From Tritrichomonas musculus (taxonomy: Eukaryota > Parabasalia > Tritrichomonadida > Tritrichomonadidae): a stretch of 64,000 nucleotides of DNA. The stretch lies in contig JAPFFF010000019.1 of the NCBI GenBank assembly GCA_039105265.1, positions 806,001 to 870,000 of the forward strand. The letters run 5' to 3'. Made by a program: the position numbers and the translations under genes. Positions 1 through 10,509 of this stretch are shown here, piece by piece. The notes beneath the pieces were generated by a model. It searched no databases, was not told the DNA's origin, and saw nothing but the letters and a program-made list of their open reading frames with translations. Numbering within the stretch: position 1 is the first letter of the stretch; each line of letters begins with the position of its first letter.

Positions 1-1
1 T

Positions 2-460
2 TTCCTTGCCAATTTGTACTTACTCAGCCAAGACATCCTCCTCCTAATATTAAACCAAAGAGTCTCCACTCCAAGAAGGCCATTACAAACTTTGGGTTTA
101 TACAACAATAATGAAAACATTCATGAAATAATACCTTTCAAACACATGAATGTTAAAGATATAGATATTTTCGAATATATAAAAAACCACACTATTACTC
201 AAACAAGAGATCACTTTGGAGTCGGTTCATATAGAATTAACAGAATACTTAGTGAAATGGACGGCTCTAAAAGACACAAACGAAAAACTACAGATGAAAT
301 ATCTAAAATCAGAGATTATACAAATCATGGTAATTTATTTAATCAAGTTCTTTTAGATATTTCAGTCATTGGGAGGCATTTAAATCTAGTGAATTGTACA
401 AGAAATAGTCATCCAGAACGTGAAAATGATTATTCTTCTGATGACGAAAATAATGATTAA
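2..460 (+). pseudogene. 3' part of an unrecognised ORF entering from the left edge
   Basis: The frame is open from the first bases of the window to a stop at 460, so the true start lies outside; no ATG precedes the conserved-looking part. A helix-turn-helix-like stretch (TQTRDHFGVGSYRINRILSE) sits in the middle, followed by a basic segment (GSKRHKRK) and an acidic tail (SSDDENND). I do not recognise the family. Together these suggest a DNA-binding or mobile-element protein, and the decayed virus-like sequence just downstream fits a mobile-element origin. It could also be the end of a normal host gene. Confidence 0.35.
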
Positions 461-577
461 TTTTATATTATTTTCAATTAATTTTATATGAAATCAATAA
501 AATATACTTATCAAAAATTGTGAAGGCAAATTTTTTTTATACTCTTAAATTTTGTTAAAAATTATTTTTTTGCCTTT

Positions 578-600
578 CGAAAAGTAAAAATGAAGTGGAA
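578..600 (-). promoter_or_regulatory. orphan copy of the kinase-gene core promoter
   Basis: These 23 bases are identical to 5308-5330, which lie just upstream of the MAPK-like kinase start codon and include the initiator-like TCATTTTTACT (read on the minus strand). Here no minus-strand gene lies downstream. It may be an extended core-promoter motif or the remnant of a duplicated gene start. Confidence 0.4.
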
Positions 601-803
601 GCGAAAAGAAAAAAATTGAATCGTACGAAAATTTGCGTTTCAGTTTAATTGATTTAATCGACAGAAATAGAATGAATTATGATATGGTCTTAGTTAAGAT
701 AGAGGATTAGAAACCGGGTACATTTTTAAGAGATCATCTTAAAGATAGACACAAGGTTATTTTATTTGTATATATACATCTGATGATAAGGAGGTTAAGT
801 TAA

Positions 804-2360
804 TTGAAGATGGATTGTTCGATACGAATGTTGATGTTGCTTTATCTACCTCATCTATCCAAAATGTCTATTAATGAGAACATCTTATCTATATTTGTAC
901 AGACATATATCAATACCTTATCCAGTGTTAAGCAATTCCTTGGTCGAAATACTAACTTTGATGTTTACATTTATGTTCAATATGGCAATGGTATTAACTA
1001 TAGAAATAATTCCATACCAAACAATAGATATGAGAGACATTTGAGTAAATTAAGCAATATTGCATGGAATGAGATAATTAAGTAATCTGGGATGAACTAT
1101 TATGCAATTTCGGAAATGTGATATTGGGTTAGATAGATAAAGATAATGAGATGAATTGTGACGATGATGATGATTTGAGCATTGAGTACAATGAACCCAT
1201 AAATATTAAGATTGATATAAACATGAATGTTAAGATGTAAATATAAATGAAACCAACACAGATAAAACAAATGAAACCATAGTTTTTGTTGTATCAAAAG
1301 CAGTTAATACTTTTGATGCATCCAAAAGCAGATACACCACTTGTTATTCAATTGGATATAACAAAGTGTGATGCAATTGCAACTATCCTTTCATTAGCAT
1401 ATGTTATTAATACAGATATAAATCAAACTGTAACTAATGTTCTGTCAAAACAAGTTAGTATATATGCATCAAATAATTACATAACAAGATAATACCATTA
1501 TTATCAAGATTAGCAGAAATAGATTTACGATGATGTGGTTATTTGACTTATAGCTCTAAAAATGTGTTAAATATTGAAGATAAGTATATAGGATTTGATT
1601 ATAGTAGGTATCCAACAATGACCAGAGCAACAGACCATTTTGTTAAATGTTAAATATAATTCAGACGCTCATTGGATTAAAAACAGTATTTAACGAGGAA
1701 AAAAGAGTGTCATTTGATATTTTTTTCAAAGCTGATGTTTCATTAACAACACTTTGTTCTGATGGTAAATAAAATGAATGTGAAGTTATGGATTAAGAAG
1801 TACCACCTGAATTTATTTGTAATGAAGATATTTATTGTATTTATTGGGATGCTAATTCTGAACCAGTATTTACTGTTTCATTGAATAATGAAAATGAAGG
1901 ATATCCAGGTATTCCAATGGAATTCGCACATGCAGTTCTAGAAACAGATGAATATCTAGTATTGGAATCTTATTTTGATAGCAAGCATGGTATTAATTCA
2001 CCAAGGAATGATTTTTATACAGGATTTACAAAATTTCAAGATACTAATAGTGTCTAATGTTCATTTATTATGAACAACTCTTTGATAAAACAAATGGGTT
2101 TAATAACTATAATAACCGACCAAATCATAAAGCATCAATTCTTATTCATATTGCATGATAAATATAAGAAAAGGCATTTCATCAGAACTCAATATGATAA
2201 AACAAATGGGTTTAATATAGTTTATTGATGAAATTGGTGGATATTTTGTTAGTGATTGTACTTTAGGACATGGAGAGAAAGAAATTTATATTTATGATTC
2301 CATGCTTTCAATGCTCAATCTTGATAATGATGGACAAGAAAGTGGTATATATATCACTCA
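804..2360 (+). mobile_element. decayed virus-like element remnant with OBP-like helicase scrap
   Basis: The segment around 804-1085 encodes a piece resembling the C-terminal helicase half of the SF2 protein at 57,789-59,183: both share the pattern LLSIFVQT..NTLSSVKQFLGRN followed by RYERHLSKL.....W. A second short ORF (1286-1492) and scattered coding-like segments up to about 2,360 follow, none recognised. The element looks old and heavily broken, with many breaks. Its limits are uncertain because no terminal repeats were found. Confidence 0.5.
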
Positions 2361-3040
2361 TTAGATGATGCATATTATTATAAAAATCATTATAAAAATC
2401 ATTATTATAAATAAAAAAAGTATTGTTTCTTCAGTTGGATTTATTCTCAGGTACATTTCAATCATGATAAACATTTTTTTTGTGGCCGAATTCAAATGGA
2501 TGCTTTTTTTTACACCGAATGGAATAGTGTTAAGAAATCATGCCATTTGCATATACTACTTTTTGAATAATGAATTCTTTCTGATAAAAAACTTTTTGAA
2601 TATACCATCAATACTTCTTTTTATTAGCTTTTTTTTGAAGAATACATATATTTAACTTTGTTGAAAGTCCATTACTTGCTGACTTTTCAAATTCAAAAAG
2701 TTAAATAAAGAACGATTTTTTGATTTCATTAGATCTACAGGCTTTTACTTTATTAAAAACTAATAATCTTTCTCATATTTTGCTTTTTTTTAATAAAATG
2801 TAAGAAATAATATATTGTTAGATTTTTAATAAAAGATATGACTATTAAATAAATAAAGAAAAAAAGATATTTATAAAATCGTATTTTATATTTCAAGAGA
2901 AAATAATTCAAAAAATTGAGAATTATTTTCTCAAATTATTTTTTAAATTGATCATTTTTGTAAATATAAAAAAATAATTAAAGAAAAAGTCAAAATAATC
3001 AAAATTTCATAAAAATATTTTGTATATGAAAAAAATTTTT
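2361..3040. other. AT-rich intergenic stretch, nothing recognised
   Basis: Very AT-rich sequence with homopolymer runs. The short phenylalanine/isoleucine-rich reading frame here is what such composition gives by chance. It separates the decayed element from the first host gene. Confidence 0.6.
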
Positions 3041-3044
3041 TTCT

Positions 3045-3055
3045 TCATTTTTATT
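3045..3055 (+). promoter_or_regulatory. initiator-like element of the C2-like gene
   Basis: TCATTTTTATT lies 19 bases upstream of the ATG at 3064. Trichomonad initiators have a TCA core with the A as the transcription start, giving very short 5' leaders, and this fits. Confidence 0.5.
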
Positions 3056-3063
3056 TTTTTCAA

Positions 3064-3699
3064 ATGAATTCCTCAATAATACAAGGCAATGGCAAATTTC
3101 AAAATGGTCTCAATATCCATTTGGTATCATTTTCATTACCAAAGCAAGTCATTAAAGAAAAAGAAACAATTCGTGTCAGTATCACAACAATGCCAGATGA
3201 AATCAAACAACATTTTACCATAAAAGGGAAACTAATGGATTATACTAATCACCTCTTTTCGTTAAACATTACAAGTCAAACTAAGAAGATTATTATGGTT
3301 TTTAGAAAGAAAGCTTCGTTCCTTACAGGAAATCCAATCATTGCATCAACAACTATTCAATTAGACGATTTTAAGGAGACACCTATGGAACAAATCACAT
3401 CTGGAATGATAAATACTGAAATTAGATCAGTTAATATATATTATCCTCTCCAAAAACAAATGAAAGAAGAACATAAAAAGAATGTTGAACGATTAATTGT
3501 TGGCAATATGAAAATTCAATTATCATTTACAACGCCTTTCAAGCAAGTTAAACAAGATATTATTAAGGGAAATGGTAAAAATAATAAAAATAACAATAAA
3601 CAATGTCCAAAAGAACATAAGGCAAGAAGACGAAGTGGAAAGAAAATAAGCGAATATAAAGAACTTGATGATGATAGTATTTGCGATGAATTGTTTTAA
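3064..3699 (+). CDS. conserved small protein, possibly C2-like
   Basis: 211 residues. The first ~160 alternate short hydrophobic strands with polar turns (IQGNGKFQNGLNIHLVSFSL; KIIMVFRKKASF; GNMKIQLSFTTPF), as in an all-beta C2-type fold. The tail (about 165-211) is basic and asparagine-rich, with RRRSGKK, and ends in an acidic DDDSICDELF. There is no signal peptide or membrane segment. The start is supported by the initiator-like motif 19 bases upstream, and the stop is TAAA, a form trichomonads use as part of the polyadenylation signal. The C2 assignment is inference from strand pattern alone; no calcium-binding aspartate set is evident. Role unknown. Confidence 0.6.
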   Translation: MNSSIIQGNGKFQNGLNIHLVSFSLPKQVIKEKETIRVSITTMPDEIKQHFTIKGKLMDYTNHLFSLNITSQTKKIIMVFRKKASFLTGNPIIASTTIQLDDFKETPMEQITSGMINTEIRSVNIYYPLQKQMKEEHKKNVERLIVGNMKIQLSFTTPFKQVKQDIIKGNGKNNKNNNKQCPKEHKARRRSGKKISEYKELDDDSICDELF

Positions 3700-4070
3700 A
3701 TTAATAGATTAATAAAGTTATAAGGTTTTATTGTTAACTTTGGTTTTCTTATATTAGAAAAATAGTTTTTTTGTCTTTTGGTGTGTTAAAATCAAAATCA
3801 ATTTTTAAAGGAATAAGTGTAATAAGAGTCATAAGATAGCATTGAATAGGAAAAAGATTTTCATTTGAGTAAATTCATTTACTCTAGAAATTGTTCTTTA
3901 AATCAAAAAAGAAGATAGAAAAATATAATAGAAGAAGAAGAAGGAAAAAGAAAGAAAAAAAAAAAAAAGATTAAAAATCGTCTATTATCATATTTATTAT
4001 TATTATATACAATTGAATTTATAATGAATGAAAATAAGATATAAATGTTATTTTCATTCTTTCCCTCATC

Positions 4071-5297
4071 TTAATGTTCTGAATTATGTTTTGATAACGA
4101 CGACGAGGAAAATGAAGAAGAAGAGAAAGATGAAACGTTTGATAATGATGACTTTGAAATTTTAGATTTCATGCTGATTGTTGGTTCGCCATGAAATCGT
4201 TGAACTTCGTTCCAAAGATATTTTCTCATTTCATGCATGGTAACACTGCTTCGTTCAAATTCATATGGGTCAACTGGAAATGTGATTGGTTCATCCATTG
4301 GGTCATGAAGTTGCTTGAAGTATGGATGTTCAATAGCTTCTTCTGCTGTGATTCTACGTGTTGGATCCCATGTTAGCATTTTCTTGATTAAATCAACTTC
4401 TTCTGTTGTTGCACCACGTAATAATTCTGACCAGTTAACCATAGGGCGTTGTGGAAGTGAACGCATGTATTTTCGGGCTTTGACATTAGTAATAGCTCTT
4501 AAGTCATGATCTGTTGGTGAGCCAATTTTTTCATTGATAACTGATAATTGATTTAATGTTGATTTTCCTGGGAAAAGTGGCTTTCGAAGAACTAATTCAG
4601 CGAATATGCATCCAATACTCCATATATCAAGTTCTGGACCATATTGTCCTGATGTAAGAAGAACTTCTGGTGCACGGTACCATCTTGTTGTAACGTACTC
4701 TGACATGAAATCTTGTTCGTTAGCATCACCATTTCCTTGTGTAAGAAGACTGCTGTTGCTGCTTCCATTCTGGACACGTGCTAAGCCGAAATCACAAATT
4801 TTGAGATCACAGTTGGCGTTAACAAGAATATTGCTTGGTTTAAGGTCACGGTGTAAAATATTGGCTGAATGAATATATTTCATTCCACGTAAAAGTTGAT
4901 ACATGAAATATCTACGATGGTCAATTGAGAGACGTTGTTCACTGTAGATGATATGATATAAGTCTGTGTCCATTAAATCAAGAACAACAATAACCGAATT
5001 GAACTTTCGATATGATTGTGTTTTTGGAATAATAACATCAATAAGACTAGTAACATTTTCGTGCTTTAAACTTTGAAGGATTTTGATTTCTCTTAACATC
5101 CTTTTTGAGTCAGTGATCGTGTCGAAAACTTCTTCGACTTTTTTAACTGCAACATATCTTTTTGTTTTTTTATCAAATGCAGAAAAAACAACTCCGTATG
5201 CTCCTTGACCAAGAATCCTTTCGAATCTATATCTTTTGTTTGTGTCTTCTTCAAGTGCACTGATATTGATTCCACATGATGAATCGAGGCTTGCCAT
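4071..5297 (-). CDS. MAPK-like protein kinase, copy 1
   Basis: 408-residue CMGC-group Ser/Thr kinase. Visible parts: glycine loop GQGAYGVV (~30-37), ATP lysine in VAVKK (K52), catalytic HRDLKPSN (149-156), DFG (169-171) and TTRWYRAPE. The activation loop carries S-E-Y at 199-201 where ERK-type MAPKs have T-E-Y, so dual phosphorylation would use serine. A Ser/Asn/Gly-rich insert (about 176-196) precedes it. The C-terminus is a low-complexity serine-rich tail. An initiator-like motif lies at 5313-5323. The encoded protein is identical to that of 5964-7190, which is divergently oriented across a 530-bp spacer. A role in signalling is inferred from the family; upstream partners are unknown. Confidence 0.9.
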   Translation of the reverse strand: MASLDSSCGINISALEEDTNKRYRFERILGQGAYGVVFSAFDKKTKRYVAVKKVEEVFDTITDSKRMLREIKILQSLKHENVTSLIDVIIPKTQSYRKFNSVIVVLDLMDTDLYHIIYSEQRLSIDHRRYFMYQLLRGMKYIHSANILHRDLKPSNILVNANCDLKICDFGLARVQNGSSNSSLLTQGNGDANEQDFMSEYVTTRWYRAPEVLLTSGQYGPELDIWSIGCIFAELVLRKPLFPGKSTLNQLSVINEKIGSPTDHDLRAITNVKARKYMRSLPQRPMVNWSELLRGATTEEVDLIKKMLTWDPTRRITAEEAIEHPYFKQLHDPMDEPITFPVDPYEFERSSVTMHEMRKYLWNEVQRFHGEPTISMKSKISKSSLSNVSSFSSSSFSSSSLSKHNSEH

Positions 5298-5312
5298 TTT
5301 GTTGAAGCGAAA

Positions 5313-5323
5313 AGTAAAAATGA
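5313..5323 (-). promoter_or_regulatory. initiator-like element, kinase copy 1
   Basis: TCATTTTTACT on the minus strand, 15 bases upstream of the ATG at 5297. It is part of the 23-base block shared with 578-600 and mirrored at 5938-5948. Confidence 0.5.
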
Positions 5324-5365
5324 AGTGGAAACGAGTTTATCTATTTTCAATGTTTTAATATAAAA

Positions 5366-5895
5366 TACTAATAACGTGTTTTATTATTTAATTTTTAATA
5401 AACTGAAAAAAGATATTCAATTTTCAGACCTATCACAACTTTTAAGAAATACTATCAAAAAAACTCGTTGAAATTATTTTTATGAGAAATACCAAAACAA
5501 TAGTATGAAAATTAGTTTATGATATAAGTGCATTATATGCATTAAAAATTCTTGTCGTTTAAATATTTTTATCACTCAAAATTGAATTTATATCATTGAA
5601 AAAACAGACAAACAATAATTAACTTAAAAGTGGTTATATTTATTTTGGAAATGTAACCATTTTTATGTTAGTTTTTAACGAGTTTTTTATTTGAATGAGT
5701 GCTTCTGAAATATTGTGAGAGATCAGAATACAAACATTCAATATTTAATATTAATTCAATTATTGATGCAACCATTGAATTTTTATGAATTGTACACGTT
5801 TAAATATTTGATAGAAATGACCGTAAATTTTGTCGTTATTTAGGTTAATTTGACCAAAACGATGAAATAATTTATAAAAAGTATAGAATTTGATT
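5366..5895. other. unique spacer between the inverted kinase copies
   Basis: 530 bases of AT-rich, non-repeated sequence without a credible reading frame. It acts as a shared divergent upstream region beyond the duplicated core promoters. Confidence 0.7.
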
Positions 5896-5937
5896 TTTTA
5901 TATTAAAACATTGAAATTAGATAAACTCGTTTCCACT

Positions 5938-5948
5938 TCATTTTTACT
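5938..5948 (+). promoter_or_regulatory. initiator-like element, kinase copy 2
   Basis: TCATTTTTACT, 15 bases before the ATG at 5964. It gives a short leader as expected for trichomonad initiators. Confidence 0.5.
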
Positions 5949-5963
5949 TTTCGCTTCAACAAA

Positions 5964-7190
5964 ATGGCAAGCCTCGATTCATCATGTGGAATCAATATCA
6001 GTGCACTTGAAGAAGACACAAACAAAAGATATAGATTCGAAAGGATTCTTGGTCAAGGAGCATACGGAGTTGTTTTTTCTGCATTTGATAAAAAAACAAA
6101 AAGATATGTTGCAGTTAAAAAAGTCGAAGAAGTTTTCGACACGATCACTGACTCAAAAAGGATGTTAAGAGAAATCAAAATCCTTCAAAGTTTAAAGCAC
6201 GAAAATGTTACTAGTCTTATTGATGTTATTATTCCAAAAACACAATCATATCGAAAGTTCAATTCGGTTATTGTTGTTCTTGATTTAATGGACACAGACT
6301 TATATCATATCATCTACAGTGAACAACGTCTCTCAATTGACCATCGTAGATATTTCATGTATCAACTTTTACGTGGAATGAAATATATTCATTCAGCCAA
6401 TATTTTACACCGTGACCTTAAACCAAGCAATATTCTTGTTAACGCCAACTGTGATCTCAAAATTTGTGATTTCGGCTTAGCACGTGTCCAGAATGGAAGC
6501 AGCAACAGCAGTCTTCTTACACAAGGAAATGGTGATGCTAACGAACAAGATTTCATGTCAGAGTACGTTACAACAAGATGGTACCGTGCACCAGAAGTTC
6601 TTCTTACATCAGGACAATATGGTCCAGAACTTGATATATGGAGTATTGGATGCATATTCGCTGAATTAGTTCTTCGAAAGCCACTTTTCCCAGGAAAATC
6701 AACATTAAATCAATTATCAGTTATCAATGAAAAAATTGGCTCACCAACAGATCATGACTTAAGAGCTATTACTAATGTCAAAGCCCGAAAATACATGCGT
6801 TCACTTCCACAACGCCCTATGGTTAACTGGTCAGAATTATTACGTGGTGCAACAACAGAAGAAGTTGATTTAATCAAGAAAATGCTAACATGGGATCCAA
6901 CACGTAGAATCACAGCAGAAGAAGCTATTGAACATCCATACTTCAAGCAACTTCATGACCCAATGGATGAACCAATCACATTTCCAGTTGACCCATATGA
7001 ATTTGAACGAAGCAGTGTTACCATGCATGAAATGAGAAAATATCTTTGGAACGAAGTTCAACGATTTCATGGCGAACCAACAATCAGCATGAAATCTAAA
7101 ATTTCAAAGTCATCATTATCAAACGTTTCATCTTTCTCTTCTTCTTCATTTTCCTCGTCGTCGTTATCAAAACATAATTCAGAACATTAA
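5964..7190 (+). CDS. MAPK-like protein kinase, copy 2
   Basis: Encodes the same 408 residues as 4071-5297, with the same S-E-Y activation motif (199-201), K52, the HRDLKPSN loop and a serine-rich tail. Because silent sites and flanks also agree, the copies are either very recent or kept alike by gene conversion. Both have complete promoters and frames, so both are probably expressed. The other possibility is an assembly or hairpin artefact, although the unrelated 530-bp spacer and differing outer flanks argue against a simple mis-join. Confidence 0.9.
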   Translation: MASLDSSCGINISALEEDTNKRYRFERILGQGAYGVVFSAFDKKTKRYVAVKKVEEVFDTITDSKRMLREIKILQSLKHENVTSLIDVIIPKTQSYRKFNSVIVVLDLMDTDLYHIIYSEQRLSIDHRRYFMYQLLRGMKYIHSANILHRDLKPSNILVNANCDLKICDFGLARVQNGSSNSSLLTQGNGDANEQDFMSEYVTTRWYRAPEVLLTSGQYGPELDIWSIGCIFAELVLRKPLFPGKSTLNQLSVINEKIGSPTDHDLRAITNVKARKYMRSLPQRPMVNWSELLRGATTEEVDLIKKMLTWDPTRRITAEEAIEHPYFKQLHDPMDEPITFPVDPYEFERSSVTMHEMRKYLWNEVQRFHGEPTISMKSKISKSSLSNVSSFSSSSFSSSSLSKHNSEH

Positions 7191-7465
7191 GATGAGGGAA
7201 AGAATGAAAATAACATTTATATCTTATTTTCATTCATTATAAATTCAATTGTATATAATAATAATAAATATGATAATAGACGATTTTTAATCTTTTTTTT
7301 TTTTTTTCTTTCTTTTTCCTTCTTCTTCTTCTATTATATTTTTCTATCTTCTTTTTTGATTTAAAGAACAATTTCTAGAGTAAATGAATTTACTCAAATG
7401 AAAATCTTTTTCCTATTCAATGCTATCTTATGACTCTTATTACACTTATTCCTTTAAAAATTGAT

Positions 7466-7639
7466 ATAGATATAAAAATTATCTCATACTCCAAAAACAA
7501 AATAATTTAATAAACAAAGAATCGATATTTTTAAAAAAATACTATTAAAAAAACAAATTTGAAATTATTAAAAGAATGTCTAGCTTAAGCATGAATAAAA
7601 AACATTTTAGCATTTAAACATGCAAATAAATTTCATTGT
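7466..7639. other. short AT-rich intergenic gap
   Basis: Lies between the convergent ends of kinase copy 2 and the CK1-like gene. Nothing recognised. Confidence 0.6.
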
Positions 7640-9385
7640 CTACTGTACTTGCAATTTGTTAATTTTTGGTAGAACACTGGTTAAATTTAGAGGCGCTTGG
7701 TTAGTATTTGTAGTAGATACATTATAAGCGTTTGAACTTTGGTTAACACCTACTAATCTTGGCATGTTCCCTGCAGTAGAGCTTAATTTGATATTATCTC
7801 TTCTTGGTGAAATAGCCCAATTATTAACTCTTCTTGGTGGCTGGACGTGTGAATGAAGTTGTTGAAGAGGTTGTGAGCTAGAAGGCACAATAGAAGCTGA
7901 AGCATTAGCAGCGTTTGATTGTGCAAAATTGGCAGGGTGGGCTAAGTTCATGTTTACATTACTCTGAACAAGACCATTACTAGTAGCATTAGTGTTATTA
8001 TTGCTTCTCTTATTACGACCACGACGACTTCGCCTATGAGATAATCTTATAGGTGGAGGTTCGTTTGGCTGCTTCACTGCAAACTTAGCAACTTTTTCAG
8101 TATTTGGCTGCTGCGGCTTGTTTTCATTAGGAGCTGCAGTTGATGGTGGAGTAGGAGTTGGGGTTGGATTTTGATGTGGAATTTGACTTGGATTAATTGT
8201 AACTGTTTTGGTATTTGGCTCATTATTTGGATTGGATGTTTCTTTAATATTTGATGTTAGGTTTGCAGTAACCTTCGGCAAATTTTTATAATTATCAACA
8301 TTTTCTTTAGAAGTATACCTGGCAAAAGAAACGGATGTGACATCATCACACCAATCATATTTGTAATCATAAACAAATCCATCAGCAATAAATAAATCAC
8401 GAAACATTTGACGATATTCAGAGTAATTAGGTTCTTCCTCAAATTTCAATTTCCGGACTTTTTTCAAATACGTTGCAAATTCTTGAGGCAAACCTTTACA
8501 CAAATCATCAATTGGAGTTTTCTTTTTGACCTCATAAATTTTTCGAAGTCTTTCTTTATGATCCTCAGCTTGAAGTCCTTGCCATGGCAATCTTCCTTTG
8601 AGTAAGTAAATAAATACATATCCAAGTGATTCCATGTCATCTCTACGACTTTGCTCATACCCAACCATTGCTGAAAGGGATGCGTATCTTGCTGTACCAG
8701 TCATTGTCTTTTTCTTTTTGTACGGAACATGAGCTCCAGATTTTGCGTCACGATATCTTTTCGAGAGTCCAAAATCAATAATGTTAATTTTGTTGGAATA
8801 GTTTTTTTTTCTGGGATAAATATCATCGTTGTTGAAACGAATAAGCGGAAAATTCCTTGGGCTTTGAACTGAGGATTTTAGGGTGAGCATGAAATTATCA
8901 GGTTTAATATCTCGATGAATATATCCATGGCGATGAACAAACTCAACACATGAAATCATTTGATCGACTAGCATTAAAACAGTCTTGAGCGAAAATTGTC
9001 CATCATTGTCATCTAATAGGTCTTCTAGAGATTTCCCAAGAACGTCAATCGCCAAAACATTAAGATTATGACTTAAATCAGCTCCGTAATAATAAAAAGA
9101 AGGTATTTCAATGTTCTGGTTCATATATAAGTAGTTTGAGGTGGTAGCTGCTGAGGACGAAGCAGTAATTGTGGTTGAATTTAGGTTTAAATTGACACTT
9201 GTTGAGAGATAACGGTAGATTTGGGCTTCAAGCTCGAGCTGTGGGATTAAGATTCTCGAATTTTCAAGTTTTATGGCAACTCTGCGCTTTGTTTGAGTGT
9301 CTTCGCTCAAGTAGATTTCACCAAAACTACCACCTCCGAGTCTTTTCCTGAGAATAAATCTATTACATAATTTTACATTCTCCAT
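7640..9385 (-). CDS. CK1-family (casein kinase 1-like) protein kinase
   Basis: 581 residues. Kinase domain ~8-320: glycine loop LGGGSFGEIY, ATP lysine in VAIKLEN, HRDIKPDNFML, DFGLSKRYRD, and the CK1 signature GTARYAS followed by RRDDMESLGYVFIYLLKG. A CK1-type basic activation segment (PYKKKKTMTGT) is present. Compared with typical CK1 (300-420 residues) it has a serine/alanine-rich insert in the N-lobe (about 70-85) and a long Pro/Asn/Gln-rich tail from ~350, with a basic patch RRSRRGRNKR. The tail is probably disordered and regulatory. Start chosen at the first ATG, at 9385, which directly precedes the kinase domain. Confidence 0.9.
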   Translation of the reverse strand: MENVKLCNRFILRKRLGGGSFGEIYLSEDTQTKRRVAIKLENSRILIPQLELEAQIYRYLSTSVNLNLNSTTITASSSAATTSNYLYMNQNIEIPSFYYYGADLSHNLNVLAIDVLGKSLEDLLDDNDGQFSLKTVLMLVDQMISCVEFVHRHGYIHRDIKPDNFMLTLKSSVQSPRNFPLIRFNNDDIYPRKKNYSNKINIIDFGLSKRYRDAKSGAHVPYKKKKTMTGTARYASLSAMVGYEQSRRDDMESLGYVFIYLLKGRLPWQGLQAEDHKERLRKIYEVKKKTPIDDLCKGLPQEFATYLKKVRKLKFEEEPNYSEYRQMFRDLFIADGFVYDYKYDWCDDVTSVSFARYTSKENVDNYKNLPKVTANLTSNIKETSNPNNEPNTKTVTINPSQIPHQNPTPTPTPPSTAAPNENKPQQPNTEKVAKFAVKQPNEPPPIRLSHRRSRRGRNKRSNNNTNATSNGLVQSNVNMNLAHPANFAQSNAANASASIVPSSSQPLQQLHSHVQPPRRVNNWAISPRRDNIKLSSTAGNMPRLVGVNQSSNAYNVSTTNTNQAPLNLTSVLPKINKLQVQ

Positions 9386-10509
9386 TAATTTATTGAAGAG
9401 ATTATTTTCTGAAGACGTTAGATTTAACTTTTTGAAAGAAAAATTTAGTATACATAATTTTTCTTAAGTTCAGACGAAACCGAAATTCAATATCTTTTCA
9501 AATGATTAAGAAGATGAAACATTGAAAATTGAGAAAAAAATATAAATAGTTTTAATAATAACCTTTTTAAAATAAAATAACTAATATATATAATTGCTAA
9601 TATGAAATATAAATATAAAATTGAATTATACATATATATATAGGATAAAATAAACATAAAACGCATTATTTCATTAAATAAAATCATACTTTTATGAGGC
9701 AGATATTCTGTCAATTCTCTCAAAACATATTTTTTTTTTTTAAATGATTAAAAAATCAAAATAGTTTTAAAATACAAACAAAAATCAACTCGAAAAAATT
9801 AGTTACTAAAAAATACTAGAAATTGAGATTTTTCAGAAATTATTTAATTTTTGTTATAATATTTGGCTGAAAAATTTACGTTGATATTGAAAATATTTCT
9901 CAATCATATTATCCCACATATAACTTATTTTTAATTTATTAATCACAATATCAAATTATGCTTAAGGTTCATTATAGTCGTTTTTTTTCTTGCGACTATT
10001 TAATATTGAAATTTTTATAGTTTTGAATTTGTTCATATCAAAAGCGACTAGCACAGAACGATAGATGATGCTTTTTGTATTTCATTGAATATACGAATTG
10101 CTTTTTTTATTGTATCAAATGATTTTTAGAGTATTTTGATATAGAATATTGTAATATCAATATAAATCGATTATTTGTCAAAATGCATTTGAATCTTTTT
10201 TTTTGAATACATAGACGTTTAAAAGTTCTCTTTCACTTCACTTTCTCATCTGAAAATTTCACACCACATCACCATAATTTGAATTTTTATCGATCAAATA
10301 ATCAATTCAAATATTCGTTCATCTATTACACATTTACTTTTACAGTTACAATTTACTCTTTGTTTTTTTATTTTTAATTTAAAGAGCTCACATATTCTAA
10401 TCAAATAAATAAAAAGATTTTTTATTCAAATAATAATATATTATATAAATAAAATAAAATAAAAGTTACTAGCATTTTTCATGATAATCAAATATTTCAT
10501 TAACATATG
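9386..10509. other. 1.1-kb AT-rich intergenic region
   Basis: Upstream region of the CK1-like gene and downstream region of the membrane-protein gene. It is AT-rich with many A/T runs; no convincing gene, tRNA or repeat seen. A CACTTCACTTTCTCATCTG stretch near 10,230 resembles promoter-proximal sequence but has no reading frame after it. Confidence 0.6.

Larger units (their letters stand above)
3797..5365. repeat. left arm of a 1.57-kb inverted duplication
   Basis: Reverse complement of 5896-7465. The arms carry the whole kinase gene, its promoter and about 250 bases of 3' flank. In what I compared, the arms differ by a single base in the 3' poly-A/T tract plus mismatches at the very ends. 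No terminal motif or target duplication is visible at the outer edges, so this looks like a segmental duplication rather than a transposon. Confidence 0.85.
5896..7465. repeat. right arm of the 1.57-kb inverted duplication
   Basis: Reverse complement of 3797-5365. The outer part (7191-7465) is the duplicated 3' flank, with a long T tract near 7,295 that pairs with the A tract near 3,960. Confidence 0.85.

Noticed and set aside
2365-2655. 96-residue hydrophobic frame as a gene
   Set aside because: Isoleucine/phenylalanine-rich composition expected from A/T runs; begins in (ATTATAAAA) repeats.
4191-6946. Antisense reading frames opposite the two kinase genes
   Set aside because: They mirror each other in the duplicated arms and follow the codon pattern of the real kinase frame; shadows only.
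9487-9723. 78-residue frame upstream of the CK1-like gene
   Set aside because: Composition artefact in AT-rich leader DNA with no motif.
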